Below are positions 43,688 to 53,661 of a stretch of DNA of 64,000 nucleotides, piece after piece. The DNA comes from Thermothelomyces thermophilus ATCC 42464 (taxonomy: Eukaryota; Ascomycota; Sordariomycetes; Sordariales; Chaetomiaceae). Under the pieces are notes generated by a model. It worked only from the letters and a program-made list of their open reading frames with translations. It was not told where the DNA came from and did no database searches. Every line of letters starts with the position of its first letter. Positions within the stretch are counted from its first letter, which is position 1. Location of the stretch: assembly GCF_000226095.1 (NCBI RefSeq), contig NC_016473.1, positions 1,984,001 through 2,048,000 on the forward strand, read 5' to 3'. The position numbers and the translations under genes were made by a program.

Positions 43688-45549
43688 ATGACTACAGACA
43701 GCAAGTTGGAGGAGAGAGGACCGGGCAGCGACCCAGAACCAGGCGCCGACCACGGCGCCGGTCCCGATGTGCGCGCCGGCCGGTGGGCTGGCCTCAAGAA
43801 CATCCTCCACAAGGCCGTCAAGTTTGGGCGGGTCGAGGTCCGCGGCATCACTCCGATTCCTGTCAAGGAGCGGACCGTCGAGAAGACGGTCAACGTCTTT
43901 ACTCTGTGGTGGTCCATGAATACGAATATCCTGGGGTGAGTGCTCTGGCATTCGGAGTGGTAACCGTATCAAGACGTTTTTCCGGGGGGGGGGGGGGGGG
44001 GGGACAAGAAAAAAAAAAAAAAAAAGACAAGAAAAATCACAGCTGACATGTTGTACTTAGCATCACCTTCGGCATGCTTGCCCCGGCGTACGGGCTCAAC
44101 CTCAGGAATAGCGCCCTGGTCATCCTGTTCTTCACCTTGTTGACCACTCTTCTCCCGGCCTATCTGTCCACCTTGGGTCCCAAGATTGGCATGCGCCAGA
44201 TGCTGCAGGCGCGGTACAGCTTTGGGTAGGCCACTCAGCACAACCATTAACATTCCTCTTCCCCTCCCCCCCCCTTTTTTTTTTTTCCCCTCCTCCTGAC
44301 GGCCGTGGACGCCCTCGTTAATGAATGTTTCCTTGCAGCCGCTATCTTGTGTCAGTTCCGGTGCTGCTCAACCTCGCCACCCTGACCGGCTTCTGTGTCA
44401 TCATGGCCGTCGTCGGCGGGCAGTGTCTCTCGTCCGTGGCCGACGGGAACCTCAGCGTGACGGTGGGCATCGTCATCACGGCCATCCTGACGCTGGGCAT
44501 CTCCTTCTGCGGGTTCACCGTCCTGCACAACTACGAGCGCTACGCCTGGATCCCCGCCATCATCTCCATCGTCGTCGCCGTGGGCACCGGCGGCAAGGAG
44601 CTCCGGAACCAGGTCACCTACGACGCGCCCCCCTCGGCCGCGTCGGTGCTGTCGTTCGGCATGATCGTGGCCTCGTACATGGTCCCCTGGGCCTGCCTGT
44701 CTTCGGACTTCACGACCTACCTCAAGCCGGACACCTCTTCGTACGCCAGCCCCTCCCTTCCTCCTCCTCTTCTTTTGTTCCCTCTTATACTTTGTCCTTA
44801 CAACAACTTGTTGCATGGCTAACGCGCGTGTACGTACGGGTTTCACGCACGGCAGCACCAAGATATTCACCTACTCCTACCTCGGCCTCGCGGTGCCGAC
44901 GATCCTCCTCATGACGCTGGGGTCGGCGATCGGCAACGCCATTCCCAACGTGCCGCGCTGGCAGGCAGCGTACGACCAGACGCTGGTGGGCGGGGTGCTG
45001 GCGGCCATGCTGGCGCCGGCGGGGGGGTTCGGCAAGTTCCTCGTCGTGCTGCTCTCCTTCTCGCTGCTGGGCAACCTGGCGGCGACATCGTACAGCGTGA
45101 CGCTCAACCTGCAGCTGCTGCTGCCGGCGCTGGTCCGGGTGCCGCGCTACGTCTTCTCGGTCGTCTTCGCGGCCGTCGTCATCCCGGTGGCCATCCGCGC
45201 GGCCGGCGACTTCTTCGTCAACCTCGAGAACTTTGTCGCCCTCATCGGCTACTGGAGCTCCGCCTTCCTGGCCATCGTGCTGGTCGAGCACTTTGCCTTC
45301 CGCGGCGGCGACTGTGCCGCCTACGACGCCGACGCCTGGAACGACGCGAGGCGGCTGCCCTGGGGCGCGGCGGCGCTCGCGGCCGGCGCGCTGAGCTTCG
45401 GCCTCGTCGTGCCGAGCATGGCGCAGGTCTGGTGGACGGGGCCGATTGCCGAGACGACGGGCGACATTGGCTTCGAGCTGGCGTTTTTCGTCTCGGCCCT
45501 GCTGTATTTGCCCCTGAGGTGGCTCGAGAAGCGCTGGACGGGGAGGTAA
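43688..45549 (+). CDS. NCS1 purine-cytosine permease (Fcy2/FcyB-like)
   Basis: Four exons, 43688-43935, 44061-44225, 44339-44740 and 44856-45549, give 502 aa with all phases consistent. Introns of 125, 113 and 115 bp have GT-AG ends and CTGAC/CTAAC branch sites. The start MTTDSKL (context CACAATG) is preferred over an upstream in-frame ATG at 43631. The protein has a hydrophilic N-terminus, the pre-TM1 segment ending in FTLWWSMNTNILG, GMLAPAYGLN, and 12 predictable membrane helices typical of the nucleobase:cation symporter-1 family; the SSDFTTYLKP loop and the YWSSAF helix are also family-like. It probably imports purines and cytosine with protons at the plasma membrane. Substrate choice within the Fcy clade cannot be read from sequence alone. 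Confidence 0.9.
43984..44025 (+). repeat. G20 and A17 homopolymers in permease intron 1
   Basis: Twenty consecutive G (43984-44003), then ACAAG, then seventeen A (44009-44025), all in intron 1. The run length may be a sequencing artefact or polymorphic. The G tract could form a quadruplex. Confidence 0.85.
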
Positions 45550-46794
45550 TTTACTTAACAGAAGGGAGGCAGTAATTAAGTGGAAGGGTCACACAAGAAG
45601 AAACAAAAAAAAAAAAAAAAAGAAGAGAGAGAAAACAAAATGCGAGACAAGAAAGGAATGGCGTTTGAAAATAATAGATGGCTCAAGACAAGAGGAGGGA
45701 TACGCGTGTTCGTTGAGGGAGAGAGATACCCCTTGGAGATAGATGATCAAATCAACGTTCCAAATGCGCCTACAGCTTCGTATCCCGAACATTCACGAAT
45801 GCAGCACGCCCGGCAACCGGCCATTTTCCACACGTCACAACATGTCGAGACTCCCCAAGAACCCCATAACCCAAAAACGTCGTCCTCCCCTCCGTCCTCG
45901 TCGCCGTGGCCCACACTCGAGTCCAAGCAGCCGCCCAGAGAGGGCTCAAATCGCCGGCTTCAAAAGGCCAAGGTACTCATTCTTCGCAGCGCCGAACGAC
46001 ACCTTCCGCTAATTGTTGCAGGAACACGACCGCAGGGCATCCAGTCGCGCAAAGGCGCAACCAAGCGTGCCGAGTCCAATTATATATGCCCGTCTACGAT
46101 CAGGGAGACGTCGTCGACAGGTATGCCATCAATCCTTTACATTGTACGGAGTAGTGATTTACGAGCTAAGGAGGGTCAACAGGATCCACCTGCGCTACAG
46201 AACAGAGGTCGCAAGCGCAAGCAACCGATCGAAAACGCAGTCGAGCCCAGGGTAGACGGGTATGTCAACACGAGAAAAGTACAGTTTCGTCTGCAGGGCC
46301 TGTCATTATCGATGGTACAGTTTTGTTTTACTTCCAATTCAAATCAGCAGCCCAGGTAGTTTTGCTTTGCGTCCAACTCCTCTGGGGACTACGTGCATCC
46401 CAAACTCTGGTGCTGCGTCTAAGACTTCGCATCGTCTTCTACCGTTTCTTCCTCCCTTTCAACAATCCGCCTGTTGGAAGTCCAACAGCCACATATCCAC
46501 GGTATCACGCTACTTGAGGAGCTTACAGAGACAGTTTTGCAGCTTGTGGGAGCTGCGGAGAGTGCTATGGTTGATCGAGGTTCTGGATGATGATGCCTGG
46601 TTCAAAGAGCTGATGGGCCTCGGCCTGGACCCTGAACGACCCAGCTTGCTAAGCTACTGGTTACCCCTGAAATGCCTCTCCTGACCGCCTTCCAATTTAA
46701 TACCTCCACTTGTTCCACCTGCACTAGCTTCTTACGGCTGAGCAGGATGGAACACGTCGGCCCCTACTCCGTAGTTATTATTTAAGTACGTTAA
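45550..46794. other. Spacer with no supported gene
   Basis: Long but low-information plus frames (45580-46359, 46262-46684) lack domains and good starts. One includes a poly-Lys run made by an A18-like tract near 45606. There may be a decayed gene: the end of the 46262 frame is fairly protein-like (AWFKELMGLGLDPERPS), but I cannot support an exon model. Confidence 0.4.
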
Positions 46795-47271
46795 TTAGTA
46801 TAGATCTAAGGATGCCAATGATATAGAAGACTTGGTTGAATTACATTTGACATTCTTGTTAAACCTTGTGTTTCTGTATGTTTGGTCGCTAATGGTAATG
46901 TTCTTGTTGAGCTCTGTATTCTTGGCTGTTTCGTCGGCGAGTTTCTTCTCCTCCCAATATTGCTTGAGGTTCGCTCGTCGGATTGCTAGCCAGGTCTCTA
47001 CCGTCATGCCGGGGGGTATCCGAACCCCCTGCCTACCACTCGGAAGACGCGAAGCCTGGTCTTGGTTGGCTTGGTCGCTAGTGGCGGTGTCCTTGTTGAG
47101 CTCCGGGTTTTCGGCGGCTTGGTCGCCGAGCTTCTTGTCCTCCCGAAATTGCCTGTCGCGCGCTTGTCGGGCGGCTTCCGTTATTCCAGGAGGGATCGGA
47201 ACATCCTTCCTCTCATTCGCGGGATAGGAAGCCCGGACGTTGTTGGCTTGGCCGCTAGCAGTGGTGTCCAT
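46795..47271 (-). CDS. Small hypothetical protein with internal repeats
   Basis: A single 158-codon frame. It holds two and a half imperfect repeats of about 50 residues, each with an IPPG(I/M)T start, a charged helix containing EDKKL or EEKKL, and an ELNK...SDQ end. Copy 1 begins near residue 27 and copy 2 near residue 80; a third partial copy starts at ISDQTYRN. There is no signal peptide or membrane segment; the protein is hydrophilic and likely helical or disordered. The retained repeats in one frame argue for coding. No family is recognised. A GTAAGT at about 47,431 (minus strand) upstream could be a donor for a further 5' exon, but I cannot connect it in frame with the ORF at 47457-48110. 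Confidence 0.45.
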   Translation of the reverse strand: MDTTASGQANNVRASYPANERKDVPIPPGITEAARQARDRQFREDKKLGDQAAENPELNKDTATSDQANQDQASRLPSGRQGVRIPPGMTVETWLAIRRANLKQYWEEKKLADETAKNTELNKNITISDQTYRNTRFNKNVKCNSTKSSISLASLDLY

Positions 47272-47456
47272 AGCGAAAAAAAGAAAGTTCTTTTGTTAAT
47301 GTGCAATGAAAGTAGAGCTGAAGGCAAGCAGCAGGAGTTGACTTGGTCCAGGCGCCAATGTGGAGACAGTGATGACTGCGTTGGGCTGGGAGAAGATGGA
47401 AGAAACAGTGGAGAATGGAGGATCACTTACGTCATCCGTCTTATCGTTATCGTAAT

Positions 47457-48110
47457 CTACCACCTGCTTTGCCGCAAATTTCCACTATTGCAATCGGGCT
47501 GCGCTACAGCGATGCTAAAGAAAGAGACATCCATTTCTGGCTTTGTGTTGGCTCTTTCCCAACCTCTAAAACCCGCTTTTGGCTCCTTGAGCGCCTCCTT
47601 CTCAGGGGAAGTCGCCACCCTGTCTACCGTCACGCGCTTGAGGACCGCGTCGTCAAGTGGCCATTCCTCAAAGTTTGAGAGGAGCTTCAACTGTCTCCTC
47701 TCCCAACGTGGACCTCCCTGAAGATTGCTGGCTAGGAGGGTTACGCTGACTTCGACGTCGCGTTGGGGGGTTGGGTTGTTGTTCTTTGAGCCTGTGGTGA
47801 CCGAGAACTGGTGCACTGCAGACGTGTCTGCCGCTTGGGCACTGTTTTTGTGAGTTGCAGTGGTCGAAGTGCTTATGCTTATCTTGCGGCGCTTGCGCGG
47901 TAGCTGGGTGAAATCATCCCGGCCTTGATCTGTGACGCCGTCGTCAATAGGACTGCGGTCCTCTCCATCATGGGTACCGCGACGTTGGCAACGGCCAATA
48001 TTGTGCTGAAGTTTGGCTTGGTCTTGACTGGCGGATAGCTTCACGGATGGCTGGACGGACGGCTCGGCATCAGCCAGCTCACGGTCGTTGTTGCTCTCAT
48101 CGTCCGACAA
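47457..48110 (-). CDS. Hypothetical basic protein, possibly incomplete
   Basis: A 217-codon frame from ATG at 48110. The N-terminal half is acidic and Ser/Asp-rich, followed by a nuclear-localisation-like RKRRK near residue 72. The C-terminal part holds VEVSVTLLASNL and a compact segment FEEWPLDDAVLKRVTVD that has the look of a conserved domain fragment. The last ~40 residues change character, so the true gene may splice away from this frame or be truncated. Function unknown. It points toward the repeat ORF at 46795-47271 and away from the chromodomain remnant at 48.5 kb. Confidence 0.4.
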   Translation of the reverse strand: MSDDESNNDRELADAEPSVQPSVKLSASQDQAKLQHNIGRCQRRGTHDGEDRSPIDDGVTDQGRDDFTQLPRKRRKISISTSTTATHKNSAQAADTSAVHQFSVTTGSKNNNPTPQRDVEVSVTLLASNLQGGPRWERRQLKLLSNFEEWPLDDAVLKRVTVDRVATSPEKEALKEPKAGFRGWERANTKPEMDVSFFSIAVAQPDCNSGNLRQSRW

Positions 48111-48440
48111 CGTTGGTCCCTGTTCCGCTCTCCTCTATCGTCTGGAGCCGACGGATGTGACGGTGATCTGGTCCGCCGTGGTAATCATGGGACAGAGAGC
48201 AGCAGCGGCCATCGGACTTCTGACGTGTTTTATCCCATTGACTGGAGGCAGCCCTGTGTGAACTCTGGGCCCGATGGTGAGAGTACTAATATAGGCCGGA
48301 CTGTAGCAGACTGCGTGCTGCAGTGTTGTATGCGCTCTGGTTGGCGAGCCTGGCACGCTTAGCTTGTGAGCGACGCCGCATCGCCTGCCATGAAAATGGG
48401 TACCGGCTATCCCACTCGTCGTTTGGGAGGCAACATGGTT

Positions 48441-48677
48441 TGAGACGATATACGCTGGGCACGGCGGGGATGGCCGCCAAACGCGTACAAGGACAGGCCG
48501 TTCCTTATTCACAGAATTCTGCGCACCCGAAAAGTGCGAGGGAAGCGTCAAAAGCGTCAATATCTTGTTGAGTGGGTGGGGTATGCAAAGTCGACATGGC
48601 AGGACGGGAAGACTCTCCCGAATTCCTTGATTCGGGATTTCTACAGACAGAAGAGGAGCAGTCACCGCACCATCTAG
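48441..48677 (+). pseudogene. Chromodomain remnant
   Basis: After a TGA near 48436 the frame runs to TAG at 48675-48677. It contains a chromodomain-like core: IHRILRTRKVRGKRQ, QYLVEWVGYAKSTWQD and a C-terminal helix LIRDFYRQK. These match the chromo pattern of a first strand, YLVxWxGY and WxP-type turn, though the Glu after the Trp reads Gln. No start codon or N-terminal part is evident, so it is either one exon of a spliced gene or a remnant. It is not RIP-mutated, and its sequence differs from the chromodomains of elements A-D. Confidence 0.5.
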
Positions 48678-50023
48678 GCGCTATCAATACCAAACATTTC
48701 TAGTGTACAGTACACAATGATTCGTCAACCCTTTCGCGGTCTAAACCGCCCGCGCTGTAGGGAACGCACCGTGGCTCACGATGCCGGCTTAGACCCCGCT
48801 GGATGCTGCATTTCGGGTGCAGCGAACGAGTTTTCGTCTACGAGGGCAACTCTAGATCGAGGTCGCCCTGAAGAGAGCTGAGCGAGTCTAGCTCGGCGAA
48901 AACAGGAATATACTGTTGGGTATTGACGTTGTAGTACAGTACATACAAACAAGGTATGTATGTATGTACATACAGTACTGTGAGGGACAGAGTACGGAGG
49001 TCGGCTTCAAAAGATATTGCAGCCCTGTGCCAAGGCTTGGCATATGACAACGTGCGAAGTGTACCGATGATCCTATTTGTACTGTAATTTCTATAGTTTA
49101 GTGATCTCACCCGTACATCTAGGGTATATTCCTACCTAACCTTTCACCCGAGTCTACCAAGTCTTCCAGATCCAGTAGTTGTGATACTTTCAGAGCGTTT
49201 TGATCTCCGTAGTGCCTTCTATACAATGGCTGCGGCGCCTACCAAGTCTACGCCCACCAAGTCTATCCCGACCGGAAGAAGCTGACAGTATGGAGGATCG
49301 ACTTCGATTGGGAGAACTTCTGTATCTACTACGTGGAAGTTAGCAATAGACTTGTAAGTAGTTAATCTAGGAGAAAGCGACGTAACTGCTAGTAAATAGA
49401 GCTACTTTGACTATCTTGTAAATAGCGAATTGAATGCTGTTTGGAACGCTCAAAATAGCCCAGTTTTGAACCAGTTTTGACCTGCTGGTAAGTTGGTAAG
49501 TCTGGGAGGGCTGTAGAGGATAGGGAGTACGGATTACTAAGTTGCCTAGTGGTTCGTTGGCTCGCCCGAAGAAAAGCGGGGCGGGTGGTTAGGGGGGGCA
49601 CGAGTAAGTCTTGGCTGACTATACTGTATATGGAAGTCTTGGCAGTCTGGGCACTGTAATATCTTTTGAAGCCAACCTCCGTACTTTCCATCTAATTAGT
49701 TGAACTGCTAAAATGGAATGGGCCGTGCGGGCAAGCGCGGGAGCTTGGCGTACTTACTGTGTAATGTCGGCCGGAGCAGCGCAAGCCAAGCGGCCCCGAT
49801 CAGGTTGCGTCCAATCACTACAAGCAGCTTGAATGCTGCAACGCCCAAGTCGGAATCGTTTGACGCTATAGCCTTGCCTTGCTTCTTCGCGTCCTTTGCG
49901 AAACCCGAAAAATAGAACAACGATGAGCTCCTCCGCCACCCCGCCGATACTCCAAAGAAACCGATAGAGCTGCACCCGTCCTTTATCCATTTTTTTTTTT
50001 TTTTTGCGACCGAGGCCGCGGCA
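48678..50023. other. Spacer upstream of SEC39
   Basis: No gene supported. It contains a short TACATA/GTAT-rich microsatellite-like patch near 48,950-48,975, small overlapping ORFs without coding character, and a T18 run (49,990-50,006) just before the SEC39 start. Confidence 0.5.
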
Positions 50024-53000
50024 ATGGCCCTCTCGCTTTCCCCGGCCAAGCTCGTGCTCCTGGCCGTGCACTACGCCGTCCACGGTGACGTCGACAGCCT
50101 GACCGCTCTCGCCGCCCGCCACGGCGCCGTCTTGAAGAAGGACCTGCTGCTGCGCATCCTGCTCACATACCTACCCGAGACGCTCCCCTCCAGCCGCTAC
50201 ACCGATTTTGTCCGCCAGCTCGACGAGCGCGGCCTGTTTCCGGACACGGTCCCCGTCGAGGTCGACTGCAGCCCCGTCGAGCATCTTGCCGAGGACGATG
50301 CGGTGAAGAAGGTCAGGAGGCTCCGATTGCTTCCTCTGGCGCTCCCGGACGCTCCCGAGAGCGCTCCCGAGGATGCGCTCACGCTGTTCCTGCTGCGCCG
50401 GTCGTACAAGGTGGACGAGGAGGCCGGCTTGCTCGACGAGCTCCCAGCGCTGCTGCTGCCTTTCATGGACCACTCGCCATGCGTCCGTACGCTGCTGGTT
50501 TCCACAATCCTGCCACTATTGAGGAGGAACTGCGAATACTACCCCCAGGAGCCGATCCCGTTCACCCTTCAAGGCTTCCAGCACCTGCCAGACCGTGTGG
50601 CCGTGAGCTCGCTCCTCTCGCGGTCTGGCAGCCACGACGCCGACATTTCCCTGGTTGGCCGGGACCTGAGGGGGTTGGTTGGCCCGTGGTTGTCCGGGGA
50701 GAAGAGGTGGAAGCAAGGGACACAAGGGACACATGGTGCCGACTCATCGAGGAGCGCAGCCGAGGCGGACGACGATCTCTGCCCCGGGTGGGACGAGGTC
50801 CTCCGCTGGCTTATGACGAAGGCGTCGAAGAGCTGGAGAGTCGCCGTCAGCGCGATTCAGCAATGGGATGGCCCGGGAGATGCGGACCTTGGTGGCTGGG
50901 GCTCCGTCGAGTTCAGCGATAGCCAACGAGAATACTTGGAGGAGAGCTATGCCCGGGCGGCACTAGCATCCGCCTATCTAATCCCGGAAGCATCCCTGGA
51001 GGCTCTGGACGGCGCCTACACCATCGCTGCCAGGGTTGCTAACCTCCGTGCCCTCGATCCCGTCTCGCCTCTCGCCTCAGCCCTCGCCGTGTTGCCACCA
51101 CTTACAGAACAGATTTCCGACGACATCTTGTCCCTCAAGAACACGGCCCAGATGCGCAACGACCTGCTTTCTCCGTCCAACCCGTTAACGTCACCAACCG
51201 ACTCCTCCCTGGCTTTTCTGCAGGCCCTCGCTCTAAGCGCTCATATCCTCACCAAAGCTGGCTGTCCCTGCACGATACGGAGAGCCGGCGAGCTCGCGCT
51301 GCTCCGGGACGAGAGAGAGCAAAAGGCCGAAGCAGGCAAGCTTATCTACGCTATCAGTAGCACCGGGCCCAAGACGGACGATAGGTTCTGGATAAAGGCC
51401 AGGAATGAGATCCTGTGGCTCCGAGACTGGGGCGCGGAGGATGGCTGGTCCCCTGAGGAAGCCGCCTGCGGCGTCTTCGGCCAGGTCAAGAAGGACTTCT
51501 TGGAGGTTGAGATTCTGAAGGCACTACTCTCCAATACTCGTAAGTTTCGCCTGCCGCTCTGGAGGGGAATCGGTGCTGACCAGCCCAGGATACACGCTCG
51601 CGCGGTCAATATATGAAGACGCACCGGACCAACCCCTGGACCGGGGCCTCTTGCAAGACACCATATACGCGACTGCAATGACTGCTTACGACAACGCCTC
51701 CAATCCCAATCGCACTCGCGGCGGGCTCAAGAAGTGCGATGAGATGTATGTTTCTCGGAAGCCAGGACGTCGTGTATTCCTCGAACTCACAAATTTGCAG
51801 AATTAAAGCATTTCCTAAGACTATCCAGCAATCCGACCCTCGAGCAAAGCGGATCGAGGCCCTCCTCCAAGCTACCCACTCTCTAAGCGGCTACCGCCTT
51901 GTCCTCAAACAAGGCGAGCCTTTCACTCCCGTCGTGCTCCGCGTTCATGACGATCCTGTCTCCATCATCTCCAAGATTCTCGAGCAGAACCCAAGAAGCT
52001 ATACCCAACTCCATGATCTCCTCACCCTTGGCACCCACATGGTCGACGCTGGGCTCACCACCAAAACGCCCCTGACGTCGGAAAAGGACGTTGCCCGCCA
52101 CCGCCTCTCGACCGAGCGTCGCATCACAGCCATGTGCATCAACGCGGCCCTTGCAGAAGACGACTTTGAGACCGCCTATTCCTACGTCGTCAACCGCATC
52201 GCCCCCGCAACTACCCCGAACAGCAGCAGCAGCAGTAGTAGTAATAACGCGACATGGGGCGACGACTATTCTTGGAAAGCCGCCCTCCAGGCAGGCAAGT
52301 ATCGCCGCGGCCACAGCAGCAGCAGCAGCACCACCACCACCACCACCACCCACCACCAGCGAACGCTCCCAAGCGGCGTAGGCAGCGGCGGCGGTCTCTT
52401 CAGCAGCGCCAACGCCGACGTGCGCCACCTCGAGCAGCGCATCGAGTGCCTCGCCACCGCCCTCCGCGTCGCGCCCCCGCACACCCTGCAGGAGATCGTC
52501 AACGCGTTCCGCCGCGCCGAGGAGGAGCTCGACGTCCTGGTACGCGAGGAGCAGGAGAGGGAGGACGAGTGGGACGCCCGCGGCGACCAACTCGGCAGCG
52601 GCGCCACCACCACCACCACCACCACCCTGCCGGGCCTGTTCGGTCGCCCCTCCCCCGCCTCCGCCGCCGGCGCCGGCGCGGGTCGTGCCGGCCATCACCT
52701 GGAGGCGAAGCGTAGTCGGCCGAGCAGGACCGCCGCCGCCGCCGCCGCCGCCGCCGGGGACGAGGATGCCGCGCCCATGTCGCTGTTCGACCTGAGCCGC
52801 GCCAGCGTGCTGTCGGCCCAGCGGAACCTGTCGGCGCTGTCGGCCCTGCACCGGTCAACCGGCCTCGGAGCGCGCTTGGCCAGCGTCGGGAGCGGTCTAG
52901 GCGGCGGAAGAAGAGGAGGAGGAGGAGGAGGGGGCGGAGGAGGAGCAGGGAGAAAAGCGAGCGAGGGCAGGGGGGATGGTGCTAGTGATGCCGGTGATGG

Positions 53001-53181
53001 GAGGAGTAGCATGGACATGCCGCCGCTCTCGGCCACGGGGTCGACCACCTCGGCGGGGAGCGCCGACGAGGAGAAGAGGGTGCGCAAGAGAGATCAGCTG
53101 AGGGAGGCGGCCATGGGGACACTGGTGTCGGGGGTCGGGTGGCTGGTAGGGGCGCCGCCGCCCTCGCAGTTGAGAGATTAA
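50024..53181 (+). CDS. sec39: Sec39 domain protein, Dsl1 tethering complex
   Basis: Three exons, 50024-51539, 51589-51745 and 51801-53181, give 1,017 aa. Introns of 49 and 55 bp have GTAAGT/GTATGT donors; the joins restore SNT-RYTLARSIYE and CDEI-IKAFPKT. The start MALSLSPAKLVLLAVHYAVHGD is typical of the fungal Sec39/NAG-type family, an all-helical alpha-solenoid that spans nearly the whole protein. Sec39 (Dsl3) is a subunit of the ER-resident Dsl1 complex that tethers Golgi-derived COPI vesicles before SNARE fusion. The C-terminal 330 residues are interrupted by low-complexity tracts (Ser/Asn, Ser/Thr/His, poly-Thr, poly-Ala, poly-Gly), which are likely disordered loops. The gene is convergent with ies1. 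Confidence 0.85.
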
Positions 53182-53661
53182 GTTGTGTTGTGTGTATCAG
53201 ACACGGTGTGTGTGCTTCTGATGCAGCAGTGGACAGGTCGTATAGGACCAAGCTCTGCCTGCCTACGCAATATATACCCCTCGATGGCAATGCATAATAA
53301 GACTTAAATGTCTTCTTCTTTCTCAAGTGACCTGTTTCTCGTTGAAATGTTGGATTGTAACACGGACTCTTGCGCTACGGTAAGAGAGGGAGGGAGGGAG
53401 TACGCGTGTGTCAAGATAACTCATCTTCTCTTGTTCTCCAACCGACATCTAACCTAAGCCTGGGCAGTAAGTATGTAAACCATCCGGTACTGAACCGCAG
53501 CACCTCCCAAACTCCATCCCATTGCTAATCCCTTGCCCATTCCTGTGTAAGAATACAATACAGTATCATCCCCCCCAACCCGTCTATGCGGCTCGACTTC
53601 CTCAGAAAACAAGATAAAGCTACCCTTATCAAGCTTGGCCTTCGTCGCTCCCGCTCAAAGA
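53182..53661. other. Short spacer between convergent genes
   Basis: It holds the 3' UTRs of sec39 and ies1. A small GGGA repeat (GAGGGAGGGAGGGAG near 53,386) is present. No gene is seen. Confidence 0.6.

Noticed and set aside
44352-45291. Minus-strand ORFs of 168-172 codons opposite the permease
   Set aside because: Asp/Glu/Arg/Gly-rich translations are typical of the antisense of GC-rich membrane-protein exons; the sense strand has a full spliced model.
45580-46684. 259-codon and 140-codon plus ORFs
   Set aside because: Low information, a poly-Lys run from an A tract, no domain and no consistent exon structure; left as spacer.
51883-52858. 322-codon minus ORF opposite SEC39 exon 3
   Set aside because: It is an antisense reading of trinucleotide repeats (Gly/Ala-rich) and the sense frame is supported by family and splice phases.
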